Both the position numbers and the translations under genes were made by a program. From assembly GCF_947492645.1 (NCBI RefSeq), contig NZ_CANLMZ010000007.1, forward strand, positions 185,860 to 249,859: a DNA stretch of 64,000 nucleotides, written 5' to 3'. The notes under the pieces were generated by a model. The model had not been told where the DNA came from. It did not search any database and was given only the letters and a program-made list of their open reading frames with translations. Each line of letters opens with the position of its first letter. Positions within the stretch are counted from its first letter, which is position 1. The DNA comes from an uncultured Pontibacter sp. Its GTDB lineage: Bacteria > Bacteroidota > Bacteroidia > Cytophagales > Hymenobacteraceae. Shown piece by piece: positions 22,994-32,959 of this stretch.

Positions 22994-23416
22994 ATGTTAC
23001 AGCCAAAAAGGACTAAATATAGAAAAATGCAAAAAGGCCGTGTGAAAGGTCTGGCTCATAGAGGCAGTACTATTTCATTTGGTTCGTTTGCGATCAAATC
23101 TCTTGAAGCATCATGGATTACCAGCCGCCAAATAGAAGCAGCTCGTATCGCGATGACAAGAGCTATGAAACGTGAGGGTCAAGTATGGATCCGAATTTTC
23201 CCTGACAAACCTATTACTAAGAAGCCAGCCGAAGTTCGTATGGGTAAAGGTAAAGGTTCCCCAGAATATTGGGTAGCAGTTGTTAAACCAGGCACTATCA
23301 TGTTTGAATCTGATGGTGTTACATTAGATGTTGCAAGAGAGTCTCTAAGACTAGCTGCTCAGAAACTGCCAGTTAAAACAAAGTTTGTAGTACGTAGAGA
23401 TTACGTTGAGAAATAG
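22994..23416 (+). CDS. rplP: 50S ribosomal protein L16
   Basis: Organises the A-site side of the peptidyl-transferase region. The 140 residues start [16 protein letters not shown] and contain [24 protein letters not shown], which are family signatures. A 30-base gap separates it from rpsC; no promoter match was seen there. Confidence 0.98.
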   Translation: MLQPKRTKYRKMQKGRVKGLAHRGSTISFGSFAIKSLEASWITSRQIEAARIAMTRAMKREGQVWIRIFPDKPITKKPAEVRMGKGKGSPEYWVAVVKPGTIMFESDGVTLDVARESLRLAAQKLPVKTKFVVRRDYVEK

Positions 23417-23419
23417 TAT

Positions 23420-23620
23420 ATGAAAAATTCAGAGATAAAAGCTTTGTCTTTAGAAGAGTTAAAAGAGAAGCTTAATACTGAGAGCTCCAACATGCATAAC
23501 ATCCGTTTTGCACATGCTATATCTCCGTTGGAGAACCCGATGAGAATTCGTGAGACAAAGCGTTTGATCGCTCGTCTTAATACAGAGATACGTCGTCGTG
23601 AAATTGAAGCTAACTCTTAA
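23420..23620 (+). CDS. rpmC: 50S ribosomal protein L29
   Basis: Small two-helix protein near the tunnel exit. The 66 residues include [18 protein letters not shown] and [15 protein letters not shown], the L29 signature. It follows rplP after 3 bases. Confidence 0.97.
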   Translation: MKNSEIKALSLEELKEKLNTESSNMHNIRFAHAISPLENPMRIRETKRLIARLNTEIRRREIEANS

Positions 23621-23634
23621 TACTTAAATTAATC

Positions 23635-23892
23635 ATGGAAGAGAGAAATCTTAGAAAAGAAAGAAGTGGTAAGGTTGTTAGCAACAAGATGGACAAATCT
23701 ATCACTGTGCTTGTGGAAAGCAGAATGAAACACCCTATGTATGGTAAATTCGTTAGTAAGTCCACAAAATTCATGGCTCACGATGAGAAAAATGAATGCA
23801 ACATAGGTGACTATGTTAGAATTCAGGAAACTCGTCCGCTAAGCAAGAACAAAAACTGGCGTTTAGTAGAAATAATAGAAAGAGCGAAGTAA
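23635..23892 (+). CDS. rpsQ: 30S ribosomal protein S17
   Basis: Primary 16S rRNA-binding OB-fold protein. The 85 residues contain [17 protein letters not shown] and [23 protein letters not shown], which are diagnostic. One base separates its stop codon from the rplN ATG. Confidence 0.98.
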   Translation: MEERNLRKERSGKVVSNKMDKSITVLVESRMKHPMYGKFVSKSTKFMAHDEKNECNIGDYVRIQETRPLSKNKNWRLVEIIERAK

Positions 23893-23893
23893 A

Positions 23894-24262
23894 ATGATAC
23901 AGCAGGAATCAAGACTCACAGTTGCGGATAATAGCGGTGCTAAGGAAGTGCTATGCATCCGTGTATTGGGTGGTACTGGTAAAAAGTATGCCTCAATAGG
24001 AGATAGAATTGTAGTGACTGTTAAATCAGCTCTTTCTTCTGGTAACGTAAAAAAAGGTACTGTTTCAAAAGCAGTAATTGTAAGAACTAAAAAAGAGGTA
24101 AGAAGAAAAGACGGTTCATATATCAGATTTGATGATAATGCTGCAGTTCTTCTTAATGCAAACAACGAACCACGTGGTACGCGCATTTTCGGACCGGTAG
24201 CTCGTGAACTTCGTGAAAAGCAATTCATGAAAATTGTTTCGTTAGCTCCTGAAGTTCTATAA
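23894..24262 (+). CDS. rplN: 50S ribosomal protein L14
   Basis: Contacts 16S rRNA at an intersubunit bridge. The 122 residues start [19 protein letters not shown] and contain [26 protein letters not shown], both diagnostic of L14. Confidence 0.98.
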   Translation: MIQQESRLTVADNSGAKEVLCIRVLGGTGKKYASIGDRIVVTVKSALSSGNVKKGTVSKAVIVRTKKEVRRKDGSYIRFDDNAAVLLNANNEPRGTRIFGPVARELREKQFMKIVSLAPEVL

Positions 24263-24280
24263 ACCCTAATTCAGATTAAG

Positions 24281-24601
24281 ATGAATAAGAAAAAACTTCA
24301 TGTAAAAACTGGCGATACAGTAAAAGTTATTGCTGGTGATGAGCGTGGCAAAACTGGCCGCATTATAGCTGTTAATCTTGAGAAGCAGAAGGTTACTATT
24401 GAGGGATTAAATTTAGTTACTAAGCATTCTAAGCCTAGTGCTAATAATCCTCAAGGAGGAATCTCTAAAGTAGAAGCTCCTATCCATGCTAGTAATGTAA
24501 CTTTAGTAGATGCTAAAGGTGAAACATTTAGAGCTGGAAGCAGAAAAAACAGCGAAGGAAAAACAGAGCGTTATTCTAAAAAAACAGGAGAAGTAATCTA
24601 A
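24281..24601 (+). CDS. rplX: 50S ribosomal protein L24
   Basis: Early 50S assembly initiator near the exit tunnel. The 106 residues have the KOW motif [20 protein letters not shown] and the conserved [10 protein letters not shown] segment. Its stop is one base before the rplE ATG. Confidence 0.97.
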   Translation: MNKKKLHVKTGDTVKVIAGDERGKTGRIIAVNLEKQKVTIEGLNLVTKHSKPSANNPQGGISKVEAPIHASNVTLVDAKGETFRAGSRKNSEGKTERYSKKTGEVI

Positions 24602-24602
24602 A

Positions 24603-25157
24603 ATGGCTACTACAAGATTAAAAGAGAAGTATCAGAATGAAGTAGTGCCTGCTCTTAGAGAGAAGTTCCAGTACAAGAACATTATGGAGGTGCCTAAAAT
24701 CACCAAAATCTCTATCAATAAGGGTATCGGTGCTGCAGTAGCTGATAAAAAATTAGTTGACATAGGAGTAGAAGAATTAACTACTATTACCGGTCAGAAA
24801 GCTGTTGCGACGATAGCAAAAAAATCTGTCTCTAACTTCAAATTACGCGAAGGTATGCCAATTGGCGCCAGAGTGACTTTAAGAGGAGAGAAGATGTATG
24901 AGTTTTTAGATCGTCTATTAACTATTGCTCTACCTCGTGTGCGTGACTTTAGAGGCGTAAATGAGAAAGGTTTCGATGGCCGTGGTAATTATACTTTAGG
25001 TGTTAAAGAGCAAATCATTTTTCCAGAAATTAGCATTGATAAAATTAAATCCATTACTGGTATGGATATCACTTTTGTTACTACAGCTAAAACTGACGAA
25101 GAAAGTTATGAATTGCTTAAAGCATTCGGTATGCCTTTCAGTAACATCAAGAAATAA
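24603..25157 (+). CDS. rplE: 50S ribosomal protein L5
   Basis: 5S rRNA-binding protein contacting the P-site tRNA. The 184 residues include [34 protein letters not shown] and the C-terminal [26 protein letters not shown]. Length and blocks are standard. Confidence 0.98.
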   Translation: MATTRLKEKYQNEVVPALREKFQYKNIMEVPKITKISINKGIGAAVADKKLVDIGVEELTTITGQKAVATIAKKSVSNFKLREGMPIGARVTLRGEKMYEFLDRLLTIALPRVRDFRGVNEKGFDGRGNYTLGVKEQIIFPEISIDKIKSITGMDITFVTTAKTDEESYELLKAFGMPFSNIKK

Positions 25158-25162
25158 ATAAC

Positions 25163-25432
25163 ATGGCTAAAGAAGCAGTTAAAGCTAGAGAGCTTAAAAG
25201 ACAAAAGTTAGTAGCCAAGTATGCTACTAAAAGGGCCGAATTAAAGGCAAATGGTGATTATGATGCATTAGATAAATTGCCTCGTAACGCCTCTCCGGTT
25301 AGGTTACATAACCGTTGCAAATTATCTGGACGTCCAAGAGGATATATGAGAAAGTTTGGTATTTCTCGTGTAGTTTTCAGAGAACTTGCAGTAATGGGTA
25401 AGATTCCTGGTGTAACTAAGTCGAGCTGGTAA
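25163..25432 (+). CDS. rpsN: 30S ribosomal protein S14, zinc-free type
   Basis: 30S head protein. The 89 residues end in the conserved [26 protein letters not shown]. The CxxC pairs of the zinc-binding short form are absent, so this is the zinc-independent form. It starts 5 bases after rplE and is followed by a 90-base gap with a possible promoter (25473-25480). Confidence 0.97.
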   Translation: MAKEAVKARELKRQKLVAKYATKRAELKANGDYDALDKLPRNASPVRLHNRCKLSGRPRGYMRKFGISRVVFRELAVMGKIPGVTKSSW

Positions 25433-25472
25433 ATATTTTCTTAACATACTAAGAAAGTATTAAAGATATTCG

Positions 25473-25480
25473 TATCTTTG
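25473..25480 (+). promoter_or_regulatory. Possible promoter element before rpsH
   Basis: TATCTTTG matches the Bacteroidota -7 consensus TAnnTTTG in the rpsN-rpsH gap, 42 bases before rpsH. No TTG lies at the right distance upstream, so this is a partial match only. Confidence 0.4.
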
Positions 25481-25522
25481 CCGCTCGCTTAGAGTAAGCA
25501 TTCATTATTTAAGTGATTCGTA

Positions 25523-25921
25523 ATGAACTCAGATCCAATAGCAGATTATTTAACTAGAGTGCGTAATGCTATCAAAGCAAACCACAGAATAGTTGAAATA
25601 CCATCTAGCAACATAAAAAAAGAGATAACAAAAGTATTGTACGAGAAAGGGTATATTCAAAGTTATAAGTTTGAAGACTCCGCTGTACAAGGTTCTATCA
25701 AGATAGCGCTAAAATACAATCCTAACACTAAGCAATCTGCTATTGTTAAATTAGAGAGGATTAGTAAGCCAGGGCTACGTAAATACGCTGGAAGTGAAAC
25801 TCTACCAAGAGTTTTAAATGGCTTAGGTATTGCCATATTGTCTACTTCTAAAGGCGTAATGACTGAAAAAGAAGCCAGATCACAAAAAGTGGGTGGTGAA
25901 GTATTGTGTTACGTTTATTAA
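25523..25921 (+). CDS. rpsH: 30S ribosomal protein S8
   Basis: Central-domain 16S rRNA-binding protein. The 132 residues start MNSDPIADYLTRVRNAIKA and end GVMTEKEARSQKVGGEVLCYVY, both S8 signatures. In E. coli S8 represses the spc operon; no target site was identified here. Confidence 0.98.
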   Translation: MNSDPIADYLTRVRNAIKANHRIVEIPSSNIKKEITKVLYEKGYIQSYKFEDSAVQGSIKIALKYNPNTKQSAIVKLERISKPGLRKYAGSETLPRVLNGLGIAILSTSKGVMTEKEARSQKVGGEVLCYVY

Positions 25922-25923
25922 TT

Positions 25924-25930
25924 AAGGAGG
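25924..25930 (+). promoter_or_regulatory. Strong Shine-Dalgarno sequence of rplF
   Basis: AAGGAGG lies 7 bases before the rplF ATG at 25938. This is a full-strength Shine-Dalgarno match at ideal spacing, unusual in a phylum whose genes mostly lack one and unlike nearly all other starts in this window. Confidence 0.75.
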
Positions 25931-25937
25931 ATAGACA

Positions 25938-26492
25938 ATGTCACGTATAGGAAAATTGCCAATCAGCCTGCCAAGTAATATTGAAGTTAGTATCAATAAT
26001 GATAATATTGTTACTGTAAAGGGTCCAAAAGGTTCTTTAAGTACTCCAGTAGACAAGGATATTATTGTTAAGCAGGAAGACAACCAAATAGTTGTTGAGC
26101 GCCCAACAGAGCAAAAGCGCCATAAAGCAATGCATGGTCTTTACAGATCTCTAATCAACAACATGGTAGTTGGTGTGAGTGAAGGTTATAAGGAGCAACT
26201 TGAGCTTGTAGGTGTTGGTTATAAAGCTACTGTTCAGGGTGACGTTCTTGAATTAGCTTTGGGATATTCTCACAATATCTTTATGACTATGCCTTCCGAG
26301 ATTACTGCTTCTGCAGTAACTGAAAAAGGTAAAGCTCCAGTAATAACGCTGGAAAGCAATGATAAGCAGTTACTAGGTCAAGTTGCTGCTAAAATTAGAT
26401 CACTACGTAAAGTTGAGCCTTACAAAGGTAAGGGTATCCGCTTTGTTGGTGAAGTAATCAGAAGAAAAGCTGGTAAGACAGCATCTAAATAA
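25938..26492 (+). CDS. rplF: 50S ribosomal protein L6
   Basis: Binds near the sarcin-ricin loop. The 184 residues form two repeated domains. They start [15 protein letters not shown] and contain [22 protein letters not shown] and the C-terminal [21 protein letters not shown]. The start is fixed by the strong Shine-Dalgarno sequence at 25924-25930. Confidence 0.98.
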   Translation: MSRIGKLPISLPSNIEVSINNDNIVTVKGPKGSLSTPVDKDIIVKQEDNQIVVERPTEQKRHKAMHGLYRSLINNMVVGVSEGYKEQLELVGVGYKATVQGDVLELALGYSHNIFMTMPSEITASAVTEKGKAPVITLESNDKQLLGQVAAKIRSLRKVEPYKGKGIRFVGEVIRRKAGKTASK

Positions 26493-26500
26493 TTATCATC

Positions 26501-26848
26501 ATGTCTGTTAATAAAGTAACAAGAAGACTTAGAATTAAGAGAAGTATCAGAAACAGGATTTCTGGTACGGCTGAAAGACCGAGACTGTCTGTTTTTAGAA
26601 GCAATAAAGCTATCTATGCACAGATCATCGATGATACTACTGGTAAAACAATTGCAGCTGCTTCTTCTGTCAAGATCGAGGATGCTAAAGCAAACATCGA
26701 GACTTCAAACAGAGTTGGTAAAGAAATTGCGGCTAAAGCAATAGAGAAAGGTATCACTCAAGTAGTTTTCGACCGCTCTGGTTACCTATACCACGGTAAA
26801 GTAAAATCATTGGCAGAAGGTGCTCGTGAAGCAGGCCTTAAATTCTAA
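26501..26848 (+). CDS. rplR: 50S ribosomal protein L18
   Basis: 5S rRNA-binding protein. The 115 residues contain [36 protein letters not shown] and end with [15 protein letters not shown], which are diagnostic. It lies 8 bases after rplF. Confidence 0.98.
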   Translation: MSVNKVTRRLRIKRSIRNRISGTAERPRLSVFRSNKAIYAQIIDDTTGKTIAAASSVKIEDAKANIETSNRVGKEIAAKAIEKGITQVVFDRSGYLYHGKVKSLAEGAREAGLKF

Positions 26849-26854
26849 AAATTT

Positions 26855-27373
26855 ATGTTGAAGAATAATATACGTAGTGTGAAAGCTAGCGAAATCGAAT
26901 TAAAAGAGAAAGTAGTAGCTATTAATCGCGTTGCCAAGGTTGTTAAAGGTGGTAGAAGGTTTAGCTTTGCAGCCATTGTGGTTGTAGGTGACGGTAATGG
27001 CGTTGTAGGTTACGGATTGGGCAAAGCTAATGAAGTAACTGATGCTATAGCTAAAGGTATCGATGATGCAAAGAAAAACCTAGTGAAGGTCCCTGTGTAT
27101 CATAATACTGTTCCTCACTCAATGGAAGGAAAGTACTCAGGTGGTTTCGTTTTAGTTAAACCTGCTGCTCCAGGTACTGGTGTTATAGCAGGCGGTGCTA
27201 TGCGTGCAGTATTAGAAAGTGCTGGCATTAAGGATGTACTTTGTAAGTCTAAAGGATCTTCAAACCCACACAACGTAGTTAAAGCCACTTTCGATGCTTT
27301 ATCTAAAATGCGTGATCCTTTAGCAGTTGCTCAGCAAAGAGGTGTAAATCTTCAGAAAGTTTTTAACGGTTAA
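26855..27373 (+). CDS. rpsE: 30S ribosomal protein S5
   Basis: Fidelity protein at the mRNA entry tunnel. The 172 residues include the N-terminal double-stranded RNA-binding fold with [21 protein letters not shown] and the C-terminal domain with [15 protein letters not shown] and [15 protein letters not shown]. Residue positions tied to spectinomycin resistance were not checked. Confidence 0.98.
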   Translation: MLKNNIRSVKASEIELKEKVVAINRVAKVVKGGRRFSFAAIVVVGDGNGVVGYGLGKANEVTDAIAKGIDDAKKNLVKVPVYHNTVPHSMEGKYSGGFVLVKPAAPGTGVIAGGAMRAVLESAGIKDVLCKSKGSSNPHNVVKATFDALSKMRDPLAVAQQRGVNLQKVFNG

Positions 27374-27378
27374 TTGAG

Positions 27379-27558
27379 ATGGCTAAGGTTACTATCACAC
27401 AAATCAAAAGCATTATTGACAGACCTAAAAACCAGAAGCTTACAATTCAAGCTTTAGGTTTAGGTAAGATCAGTAAATCAGTAACTGTTGAATTAACACC
27501 TCAGATTGCTGGTATGGTAAACAAAGTTCATAACTTAGTAGAAGTAAAAGAAATTTAA
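27379..27558 (+). CDS. rpmD: 50S ribosomal protein L30
   Basis: Small 50S protein of 59 residues. It starts MAKVTITQIKSIIDRP, followed by KLTIQALGLGKISKSVTVE and a final VHNLVEVKEI, the L30 pattern. It lies 5 bases after rpsE and 2 bases before rplO, in the usual rpsE-rpmD-rplO order. Confidence 0.95.
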   Translation: MAKVTITQIKSIIDRPKNQKLTIQALGLGKISKSVTVELTPQIAGMVNKVHNLVEVKEI

Positions 27559-27560
27559 CA

Positions 27561-28007
27561 ATGTATTTAAACTCTTTAAAACCTGCAGAGGGCTCTGTAA
27601 AGACTCGAAAAAGGATTGGTAGAGGTACTGGATCAGGCAGAGGTGGTACTTCTACAAGAGGTCACAAAGGTGCTAAGTCACGTTCAGGATACTCACAAAA
27701 GTCTGGTTTTGAAGGCGGTCAAATGCCTTTACAAAGACGTGTTCCTAAATTTGGTTTCAAAAACATCAATAGAGTTGAGTATAAAGCTATCAACCTTGAT
27801 GTAATTCAATCATTGGCAGAGTCAACAAATGAGACAGTTTTGAACTTTGACTTTTTCAAAGCACATGGTCTTATTTCTAAAAATGATAAAATTAAAGTTT
27901 TAGGTAGAGGTGAGTTAAATAAAGCTGTTGAGATCCATGCTCATGGCTTTTCTCAAACAGCTATCGAATCTATTGAAAAGGCAGGCGGAAAAACAGTTGC
28001 GATATAG
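27561..28007 (+). CDS. rplO: 50S ribosomal protein L15
   Basis: Late-assembly 50S protein. The 148 residues have a long Gly/Arg-rich N-terminal extension (KRIGRGTGSGRGGTSTRGHKG), GFEGGQMPLQRRVPKFGF, and the C-terminal HAHGFSQTAIESIEKAGG. It is 5 bases before secY. Confidence 0.98.
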   Translation: MYLNSLKPAEGSVKTRKRIGRGTGSGRGGTSTRGHKGAKSRSGYSQKSGFEGGQMPLQRRVPKFGFKNINRVEYKAINLDVIQSLAESTNETVLNFDFFKAHGLISKNDKIKVLGRGELNKAVEIHAHGFSQTAIESIEKAGGKTVAI

Positions 28008-28012
28008 TAGAT

Positions 28013-29329
28013 ATGAAGAAGTTTCTAACAACTATTAAGAACATTTGGACTATAGAGGACCTAAGGGTAAGAATTTTAAATACTCTTGGTTTTATAGCCA
28101 TATTTAGACTGGGTTCTTTCGTAGTTCTTCCTGGCATTGATCCTAATCAGCTTCAAGCGAATACAGAAGGACTATTCGGTTTGTTAGATACTTTCCTAGG
28201 TGGTGCATTTAGCAATGCATCCATCTTTGCATTAGGTATCATGCCTTATATATCTGCTTCGATTGTGTTGCAGCTACTAACTATTGCTGTTCCTTACTTC
28301 CAAAAAATGCAGAAGGAGGGTGAATCTGGTAGAAAAAAAATCAACCAAATCACCCGAGTTCTTACTATTGTGATTACTTTAGCTCAAGCTGTTGGCTTTG
28401 TTGCGACAATCAACTCTGATGCTATTGTTATTAATACAACATTATTCACAATTACCTCTATGATTGTACTTACTTCTGGTACAATCTTCTGTATGTGGTT
28501 AGGTGAGAGAATTACCGATAAGGGTATAGGTAATGGTATATCCATGCTAATCATGATTGGCATCATATCTCGTTTCCCAGGAGCGATTTTGGCTGAAGGC
28601 CTTTCAAAACAGTTAAATGGTGTTTTATTATTTATTTTTGAAATTATCGTTCTGTTCTTCGTGGTGATGTCTGTTGTTATGTTAACTCAGGCTATCAGAA
28701 GAATCCCTGTTCAGTACGCTAAGCAAGTTGGCGGTAATTCACTTTATAGTGGTCAGCGCCAATTCATCCCTTTAAAGGTAAATGCTGCTGGTGTTATGCC
28801 AATAATATTTGCTCAATCATTAATGTTTTTGCCTTCTATGATTGCTTCAATCTGGGCGGATTCAAATGATACTGCGAATTATATTGGTGCTACTTTTTCT
28901 GACTTTACTTCTTGGCAGTATAATTTAGTATTTGGATTAATGATTCTTTTGTTCACTTATTTCTATACGGCTATAAGTGTTAATCCAAATCAGATTGCTG
29001 ATGATTTAAAAAGAAGTGGTGGTTTTATCCCTGGTGTTAAGCCTGGAAGAGCTACTTCAGAATATATTGATACTATTTTAACCCGAATAACTCTTCCAGG
29101 AGCTATATATCTTGCCTTGGTTGCTATTTTCCCTTCTATTGCAATGCTTTTAGGTGTAACTAGAGAGTTTTCTCAATTCTTTGGTGGTACATCCCTAATC
29201 ATTATGGTTGGCGTTGTTTTAGATACTTTACAGCAAATTGAGAGTTATTTATTAATGAGACACTACGATGGCATGATGAAATCCGGTAAACTGAGAGGTA
29301 GAACGGAAAACATTGCTATGGTATCTTAA
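28013..29329 (+). CDS. secY: Preprotein translocase subunit SecY
   Basis: Protein-conducting channel of the inner membrane, working with the SecE and SecA encoded elsewhere in the window. The 438-residue protein has ten predicted membrane helices. It starts KKFLTTIKNIWTIEDLRVRI and contains GIMPYISASIVLQLL, LGERITDKGIGNGISMLI and NPNQIADDLKRSGGFIPGVKPG, all SecY signatures. Placed at the end of the spc-type group before map and infA. Confidence 0.98.
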   Translation: MKKFLTTIKNIWTIEDLRVRILNTLGFIAIFRLGSFVVLPGIDPNQLQANTEGLFGLLDTFLGGAFSNASIFALGIMPYISASIVLQLLTIAVPYFQKMQKEGESGRKKINQITRVLTIVITLAQAVGFVATINSDAIVINTTLFTITSMIVLTSGTIFCMWLGERITDKGIGNGISMLIMIGIISRFPGAILAEGLSKQLNGVLLFIFEIIVLFFVVMSVVMLTQAIRRIPVQYAKQVGGNSLYSGQRQFIPLKVNAAGVMPIIFAQSLMFLPSMIASIWADSNDTANYIGATFSDFTSWQYNLVFGLMILLFTYFYTAISVNPNQIADDLKRSGGFIPGVKPGRATSEYIDTILTRITLPGAIYLALVAIFPSIAMLLGVTREFSQFFGGTSLIIMVGVVLDTLQQIESYLLMRHYDGMMKSGKLRGRTENIAMVS

Positions 29330-29332
29330 TAG

Positions 29333-30106
29333 ATGATATTTTATAAAACTGAAGAAGAAATTGAGCTAATTCGCCAGAGTGCTTTGATATTATCCAAAGC
29401 ACATGGCGAAATAGCTCTTCTTGTAAAAGAAGGTGTTTCAACTCTTGAGCTCGATAAAAGGGCTGAGGAGTTTATACTTGATCATAACGCTAAACCTTCT
29501 TTTAAGAACTACAATGGGTTTCCTTATAGCTTGTGTATTTCAGTAAATTCAACTGTTGTACATGGCATGCCTAGCGAGTATATTCTCAAAGATGGAGATG
29601 TAATCTCTGTTGATGCCGGGGTATATTTTAAAGGCTTTCATAGTGACTGTGCTTATACCCATGCCATTGGTAATGTGGATCCTGAAGTACAGAAGCTGTT
29701 AACTGTTACAGAGGAATCCTTGTATAAGGGTATCGAAAATGCAACAGTAGGTTCAAGACTTGGAGACATCAGCTTTGCAGTACAGCAACATGCCGAAAAT
29801 AATGGTTATGGTGTTGTACGTGAACTTGTTGGTCATGGATTAGGGCGGAACTTACATGAGTCTCCCGAAGTTCCTAACTATGGTCGTCGTGGACAAGGTA
29901 TCAAATTGCAAAATGGCCTTGTTATAGCTATTGAACCTATGGTTAATTTAGGTACTCGGAATATTGTTCAGGAAGATGATGGATGGACTATTAGAACACG
30001 AGATAATAAGCCTTCTGCTCATTTTGAACATACAGTAGTTGTCAGAAAAGACAAAGCAGAGATTTTAACAACTTTTGAATATATAAAACAAGCTAAACAA
30101 CAATAA
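29333..30106 (+). CDS. map: Type I methionine aminopeptidase
   Basis: Removes the initiator methionine from new proteins in the cytosol. The 257 residues are typical of type I enzymes without an N-terminal zinc finger. The metal-binding residues are visible as the aspartates in SVDAGVYFKGFHSD, the histidine in GHGLGRNLHE and the glutamates in AIEPM and FEHTVVV. It lies 3 bases after secY and abuts infA. Confidence 0.97.
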   Translation: MIFYKTEEEIELIRQSALILSKAHGEIALLVKEGVSTLELDKRAEEFILDHNAKPSFKNYNGFPYSLCISVNSTVVHGMPSEYILKDGDVISVDAGVYFKGFHSDCAYTHAIGNVDPEVQKLLTVTEESLYKGIENATVGSRLGDISFAVQQHAENNGYGVVRELVGHGLGRNLHESPEVPNYGRRGQGIKLQNGLVIAIEPMVNLGTRNIVQEDDGWTIRTRDNKPSAHFEHTVVVRKDKAEILTTFEYIKQAKQQ

Positions 30107-30325
30107 ATGGCGAAACAGTCATCTATAGAGCAGGACGGAACAATCATCGAAGCTTTATCAAACGCAATGTTCCGTGTGGAGCTTGAAAACGGTCATCAGG
30201 TTATAGCTCACATTTCCGGTAAAATGAGAATGCACTACATTAAAATCTTACCAGGAGATAAGGTAAAATTAGAGATGTCACCTTATGATTTAACTAAAGG
30301 TAGAATTGTTTATCGATATAAATAA
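30107..30325 (+). CDS. infA: Translation initiation factor IF-1
   Basis: OB-fold factor occupying the 30S A site during initiation. The 72 residues are the exact family length, starting [17 protein letters not shown] and containing [22 protein letters not shown] and [15 protein letters not shown]. Its ATG immediately follows the map stop. Confidence 0.98.
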   Translation: MAKQSSIEQDGTIIEALSNAMFRVELENGHQVIAHISGKMRMHYIKILPGDKVKLEMSPYDLTKGRIVYRYK

Positions 30326-30330
30326 ATACA

Positions 30331-30447
30331 ATGAAAGTTAAAGCATCAGTAAAAAAGAGAAGTGCTGAGTGTAAAGTTATCCGCCGTAAGGGGAAGCTTT
30401 ATGTTATCAACAAAAAAAATCCAAGATATAAACAAAGACAAGGATAA
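30331..30447 (+). CDS. rpmJ: 50S ribosomal protein L36, zinc-free type
   Basis: A 38-residue protein that starts [17 protein letters not shown] and ends NPRYKQRQG. Of the usual zinc ligands (three Cys and one His) only one Cys, residue 14, remains; the others are Ser, Asn and Tyr. This makes it the zinc-independent form. It lies 5 bases after infA and 9 bases before rpsM. Confidence 0.94.
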   Translation: MKVKASVKKRSAECKVIRRKGKLYVINKKNPRYKQRQG

Positions 30448-30456
30448 TTATTAATT

Positions 30457-30834
30457 ATGGCTAGAATAGCAGGAGTAGATATTCCGGATAATAAAAGAGG
30501 CGAGATCGCATTAACGTATATTTACGGAATCGGTCGTAATTTGTCTCAATCTATCTTACAAAAGGCCGGGGTGGATCTTGACAAAAAGGTTAAAGACTGG
30601 ACTGAAGATGAAGCTAATGATATTAGAAATGTCATTGCAGCAGATCATAAAACAGAAGGTGTTTTAAGATCAGAAGTGCAATTGCACATTAAGCGTCTTC
30701 TTGATATTGGTTGCTACCGTGGTTTAAGACACCGTAAAGGATTACCTGTACGTGGACAGCGCACGAAAAATAACTCGCGCACTAGAAAAGGCAAGCGTAA
30801 GACAGTTGCAAACAAGAAGAAGGCTTCTAAATAA
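30457..30834 (+). CDS. rpsM: 30S ribosomal protein S13
   Basis: Head protein bridging to 50S and contacting the P-site tRNA. The 125 residues start [19 protein letters not shown] and contain [27 protein letters not shown], the S13 signature. First of the alpha-operon-type set (rpsM-rpsK-rpsD-rpoA-rplQ). Confidence 0.98.
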   Translation: MARIAGVDIPDNKRGEIALTYIYGIGRNLSQSILQKAGVDLDKKVKDWTEDEANDIRNVIAADHKTEGVLRSEVQLHIKRLLDIGCYRGLRHRKGLPVRGQRTKNNSRTRKGKRKTVANKKKASK

Positions 30835-30843
30835 TCATTAATC

Positions 30844-31236
30844 ATGGCTCAGAAAAGAAAAGATAAAGCTAAAAAGCGTGTCGTAATCGTTGAATCAATC
30901 GGGCAGGTACACATCAAAGCTTCTTTCAATAACATTATTATATCTGTAACCAATAACGCAGGACAAGTTATATCTTGGGCTTCTGCTGGTAAAATGGGTT
31001 TCAAAGGTTCTAAAAAGAACACTCCTTACGCTGCACAAATGGCAGCTTCAGATTGCGCTAAAGTTGCTTATGATCTAGGTATGCGTAAAGCTGAAGTTTT
31101 TGTTAAAGGCCCTGGTGCAGGTAGAGAGTCTGCCATCCGTACTGTACAAAACTCAGGTATCGAAGTAACTTCTATCAAAGACGTTACACCGCTTCCTCAC
31201 AACGGATGTCGCCCTCCTAAACGCAGAAGAGTTTAA
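30844..31236 (+). CDS. rpsK: 30S ribosomal protein S11
   Basis: Platform protein near the E site. The 130 residues contain [27 protein letters not shown] and [19 protein letters not shown], which are diagnostic. Confidence 0.98.
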   Translation: MAQKRKDKAKKRVVIVESIGQVHIKASFNNIIISVTNNAGQVISWASAGKMGFKGSKKNTPYAAQMAASDCAKVAYDLGMRKAEVFVKGPGAGRESAIRTVQNSGIEVTSIKDVTPLPHNGCRPPKRRRV

Positions 31237-31258
31237 TTTTTAAAGTAGATTAAATAAA

Positions 31259-31864
31259 ATGGCAAGATATACTGGTCCAAAAAGTAAAATCTCCAGAAAA
31301 TTCAACGAAGAGATTTTCGGTCCTAGCAAGGCATTAAAGAAAAAAGCATACCCTCCAGGGATGCACGGCCGTGGCCGTCGTAAAAAGCAATCTGAATACG
31401 CTATACAGTTAGCTGAGAAGCAGAAGGCTAAATATATTTACGGTGTTCTGGAGAAACAATTCGCTAACCTTTTCGAAAAAGCACACAGAAAAGGTGGTAT
31501 TACTGGTGAGAACTTGTTAATTCTTCTTGAATCAAGATTGGATAACACAGTTTACCGTTTAGGTATTGCTCCTACAAGAAGAGCAGCTCGTCAGCTTGTA
31601 CTTCATAAGCATATTACTGTAAATGGTGAGGTGGTAAATATTCCATCTTATAGCTTAAAAGTTGGTGAGGCTATAGCAGTAAGAGAGAAATCTAAATCTC
31701 TTGAGGCTATTACTACTAGTTTAAGTGTACGTAATGCTCGTGCATTTAGCTGGTTAGAGTGGGACGCAACTCAGATGGTAGGTAAGCTAGTAGCTACTCC
31801 TGACCGTGAGCAGATTCCTGAGAAAATTCAGGAGCAGCTTATTGTCGAGCTTTACTCTAAGTAA
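31259..31864 (+). CDS. rpsD: 30S ribosomal protein S4
   Basis: Primary 16S rRNA-binding protein. The 201 residues start [18 protein letters not shown], carry the S4 RNA-binding fold with [25 protein letters not shown] and end [25 protein letters not shown] ([15 protein letters not shown]). The CxxC zinc motif of some S4 proteins is absent. In E. coli S4 represses the alpha operon. Confidence 0.98.
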   Translation: MARYTGPKSKISRKFNEEIFGPSKALKKKAYPPGMHGRGRRKKQSEYAIQLAEKQKAKYIYGVLEKQFANLFEKAHRKGGITGENLLILLESRLDNTVYRLGIAPTRRAARQLVLHKHITVNGEVVNIPSYSLKVGEAIAVREKSKSLEAITTSLSVRNARAFSWLEWDATQMVGKLVATPDREQIPEKIQEQLIVELYSK

Positions 31865-31901
31865 TCAGCTTAATCAATTTTTAACCTTTAACACTGCAAG
31901 T

Positions 31902-32891
31902 ATGTCAATATTAGCATTTCAAATGCCAGAGAAAGTCGTAATGGAAAAAGCTGACGACTTTCATGGTTTATTTGAATTCAAGCCGCTTGAAAAAGGTTAC
32001 GGTGTAACCATTGGTAATGCACTGCGTCGAATTTTGCTTTCTTCTTTAGAAGGATATGCAATCTCTAGCATTCGTATTCCTGGTGTACTGCATGAGTTTT
32101 CGTCAGTTGAAGGAGTGGTTGAGGATGTATCTGATATAATACTTAACCTGAAAATGGTTCGCTTTAAAAAAATAGGCGAGGTTTTCGATGATAAGATCAC
32201 TGTTTCTATAAGCGGTAAAGATGTTTTTACTGCTGGAGATATCAACAACTTTACTTCAAGTTTTGAAGTTTTGAATCCTGAGCTTGTTATCTGCCATTTA
32301 GATACAAATATTACTTTAGAGATTGAGCTAACTATTCAGAAAGGTCGTGGTTACGTACCTGCTGATGAGAACAAGGCTCAGGATCAGGTATTTGGTCTTA
32401 TTGCAATTGATGCTATTTTCACTCCAATCAAGAATGTTAAGTTTAGTGTTGAAAATACACGTGTAGAGCAGAAAACTGACTACGAAAAACTTATACTTGA
32501 TATTCAGACAGACGGTTCCATACATCCTGAAGATGCATTGAAAGGGGCGGCTAATATTCTGATTCAGCACTTTATGCTGTTCTCTGACAACACTATGACG
32601 TTTGAGACTGCTAAGCCTGAAGAAGAGGAGGCCGTTGACGAAGAAATGCTTCACATGCGTAAGGTTCTTAAAACTTCATTGCAGGATATGGATCTTTCAG
32701 TTAGAGCATACAACTGTTTAAAGGCTGCTGACATTAAAACGCTTGGCGACCTGGTACAGCTTGATATTTCTGACATGATGAAGTTCAGAAACTTTGGTAA
32801 GAAGTCTTTGACTGAACTAGAGAATCTAGTACAGGAGAAAGGTTTAACCTTCGGGATGGATCTTTCTAAATATAAATTAGAAGAAGAATAA
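31902..32891 (+). CDS. rpoA: DNA-directed RNA polymerase subunit alpha
   Basis: Assembly platform of RNA polymerase; its C-terminal domain contacts UP elements and activators. The ATG at 31902 gives 329 residues starting [12 protein letters not shown]. The frame is open back to 31806 inside rpsD, but that extension is unconserved. The N-terminal domain contains [20 protein letters not shown] and the C-terminal domain contains [21 protein letters not shown] and [13 protein letters not shown]. Confidence 0.97.
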   Translation: MSILAFQMPEKVVMEKADDFHGLFEFKPLEKGYGVTIGNALRRILLSSLEGYAISSIRIPGVLHEFSSVEGVVEDVSDIILNLKMVRFKKIGEVFDDKITVSISGKDVFTAGDINNFTSSFEVLNPELVICHLDTNITLEIELTIQKGRGYVPADENKAQDQVFGLIAIDAIFTPIKNVKFSVENTRVEQKTDYEKLILDIQTDGSIHPEDALKGAANILIQHFMLFSDNTMTFETAKPEEEEAVDEEMLHMRKVLKTSLQDMDLSVRAYNCLKAADIKTLGDLVQLDISDMMKFRNFGKKSLTELENLVQEKGLTFGMDLSKYKLEEE

Positions 32892-32959
32892 TAACTTACG
32901 GCATAATTCCCGATCCCGTATAGGTTGATCGACGGTATGCCCGTGCACAATTCAAAATA

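Noticed and set aside
31806..31901. Upstream extension of rpoA
   Set aside because: It lies mostly within rpsD and is not conserved; the ATG at 31902 matches the family start.
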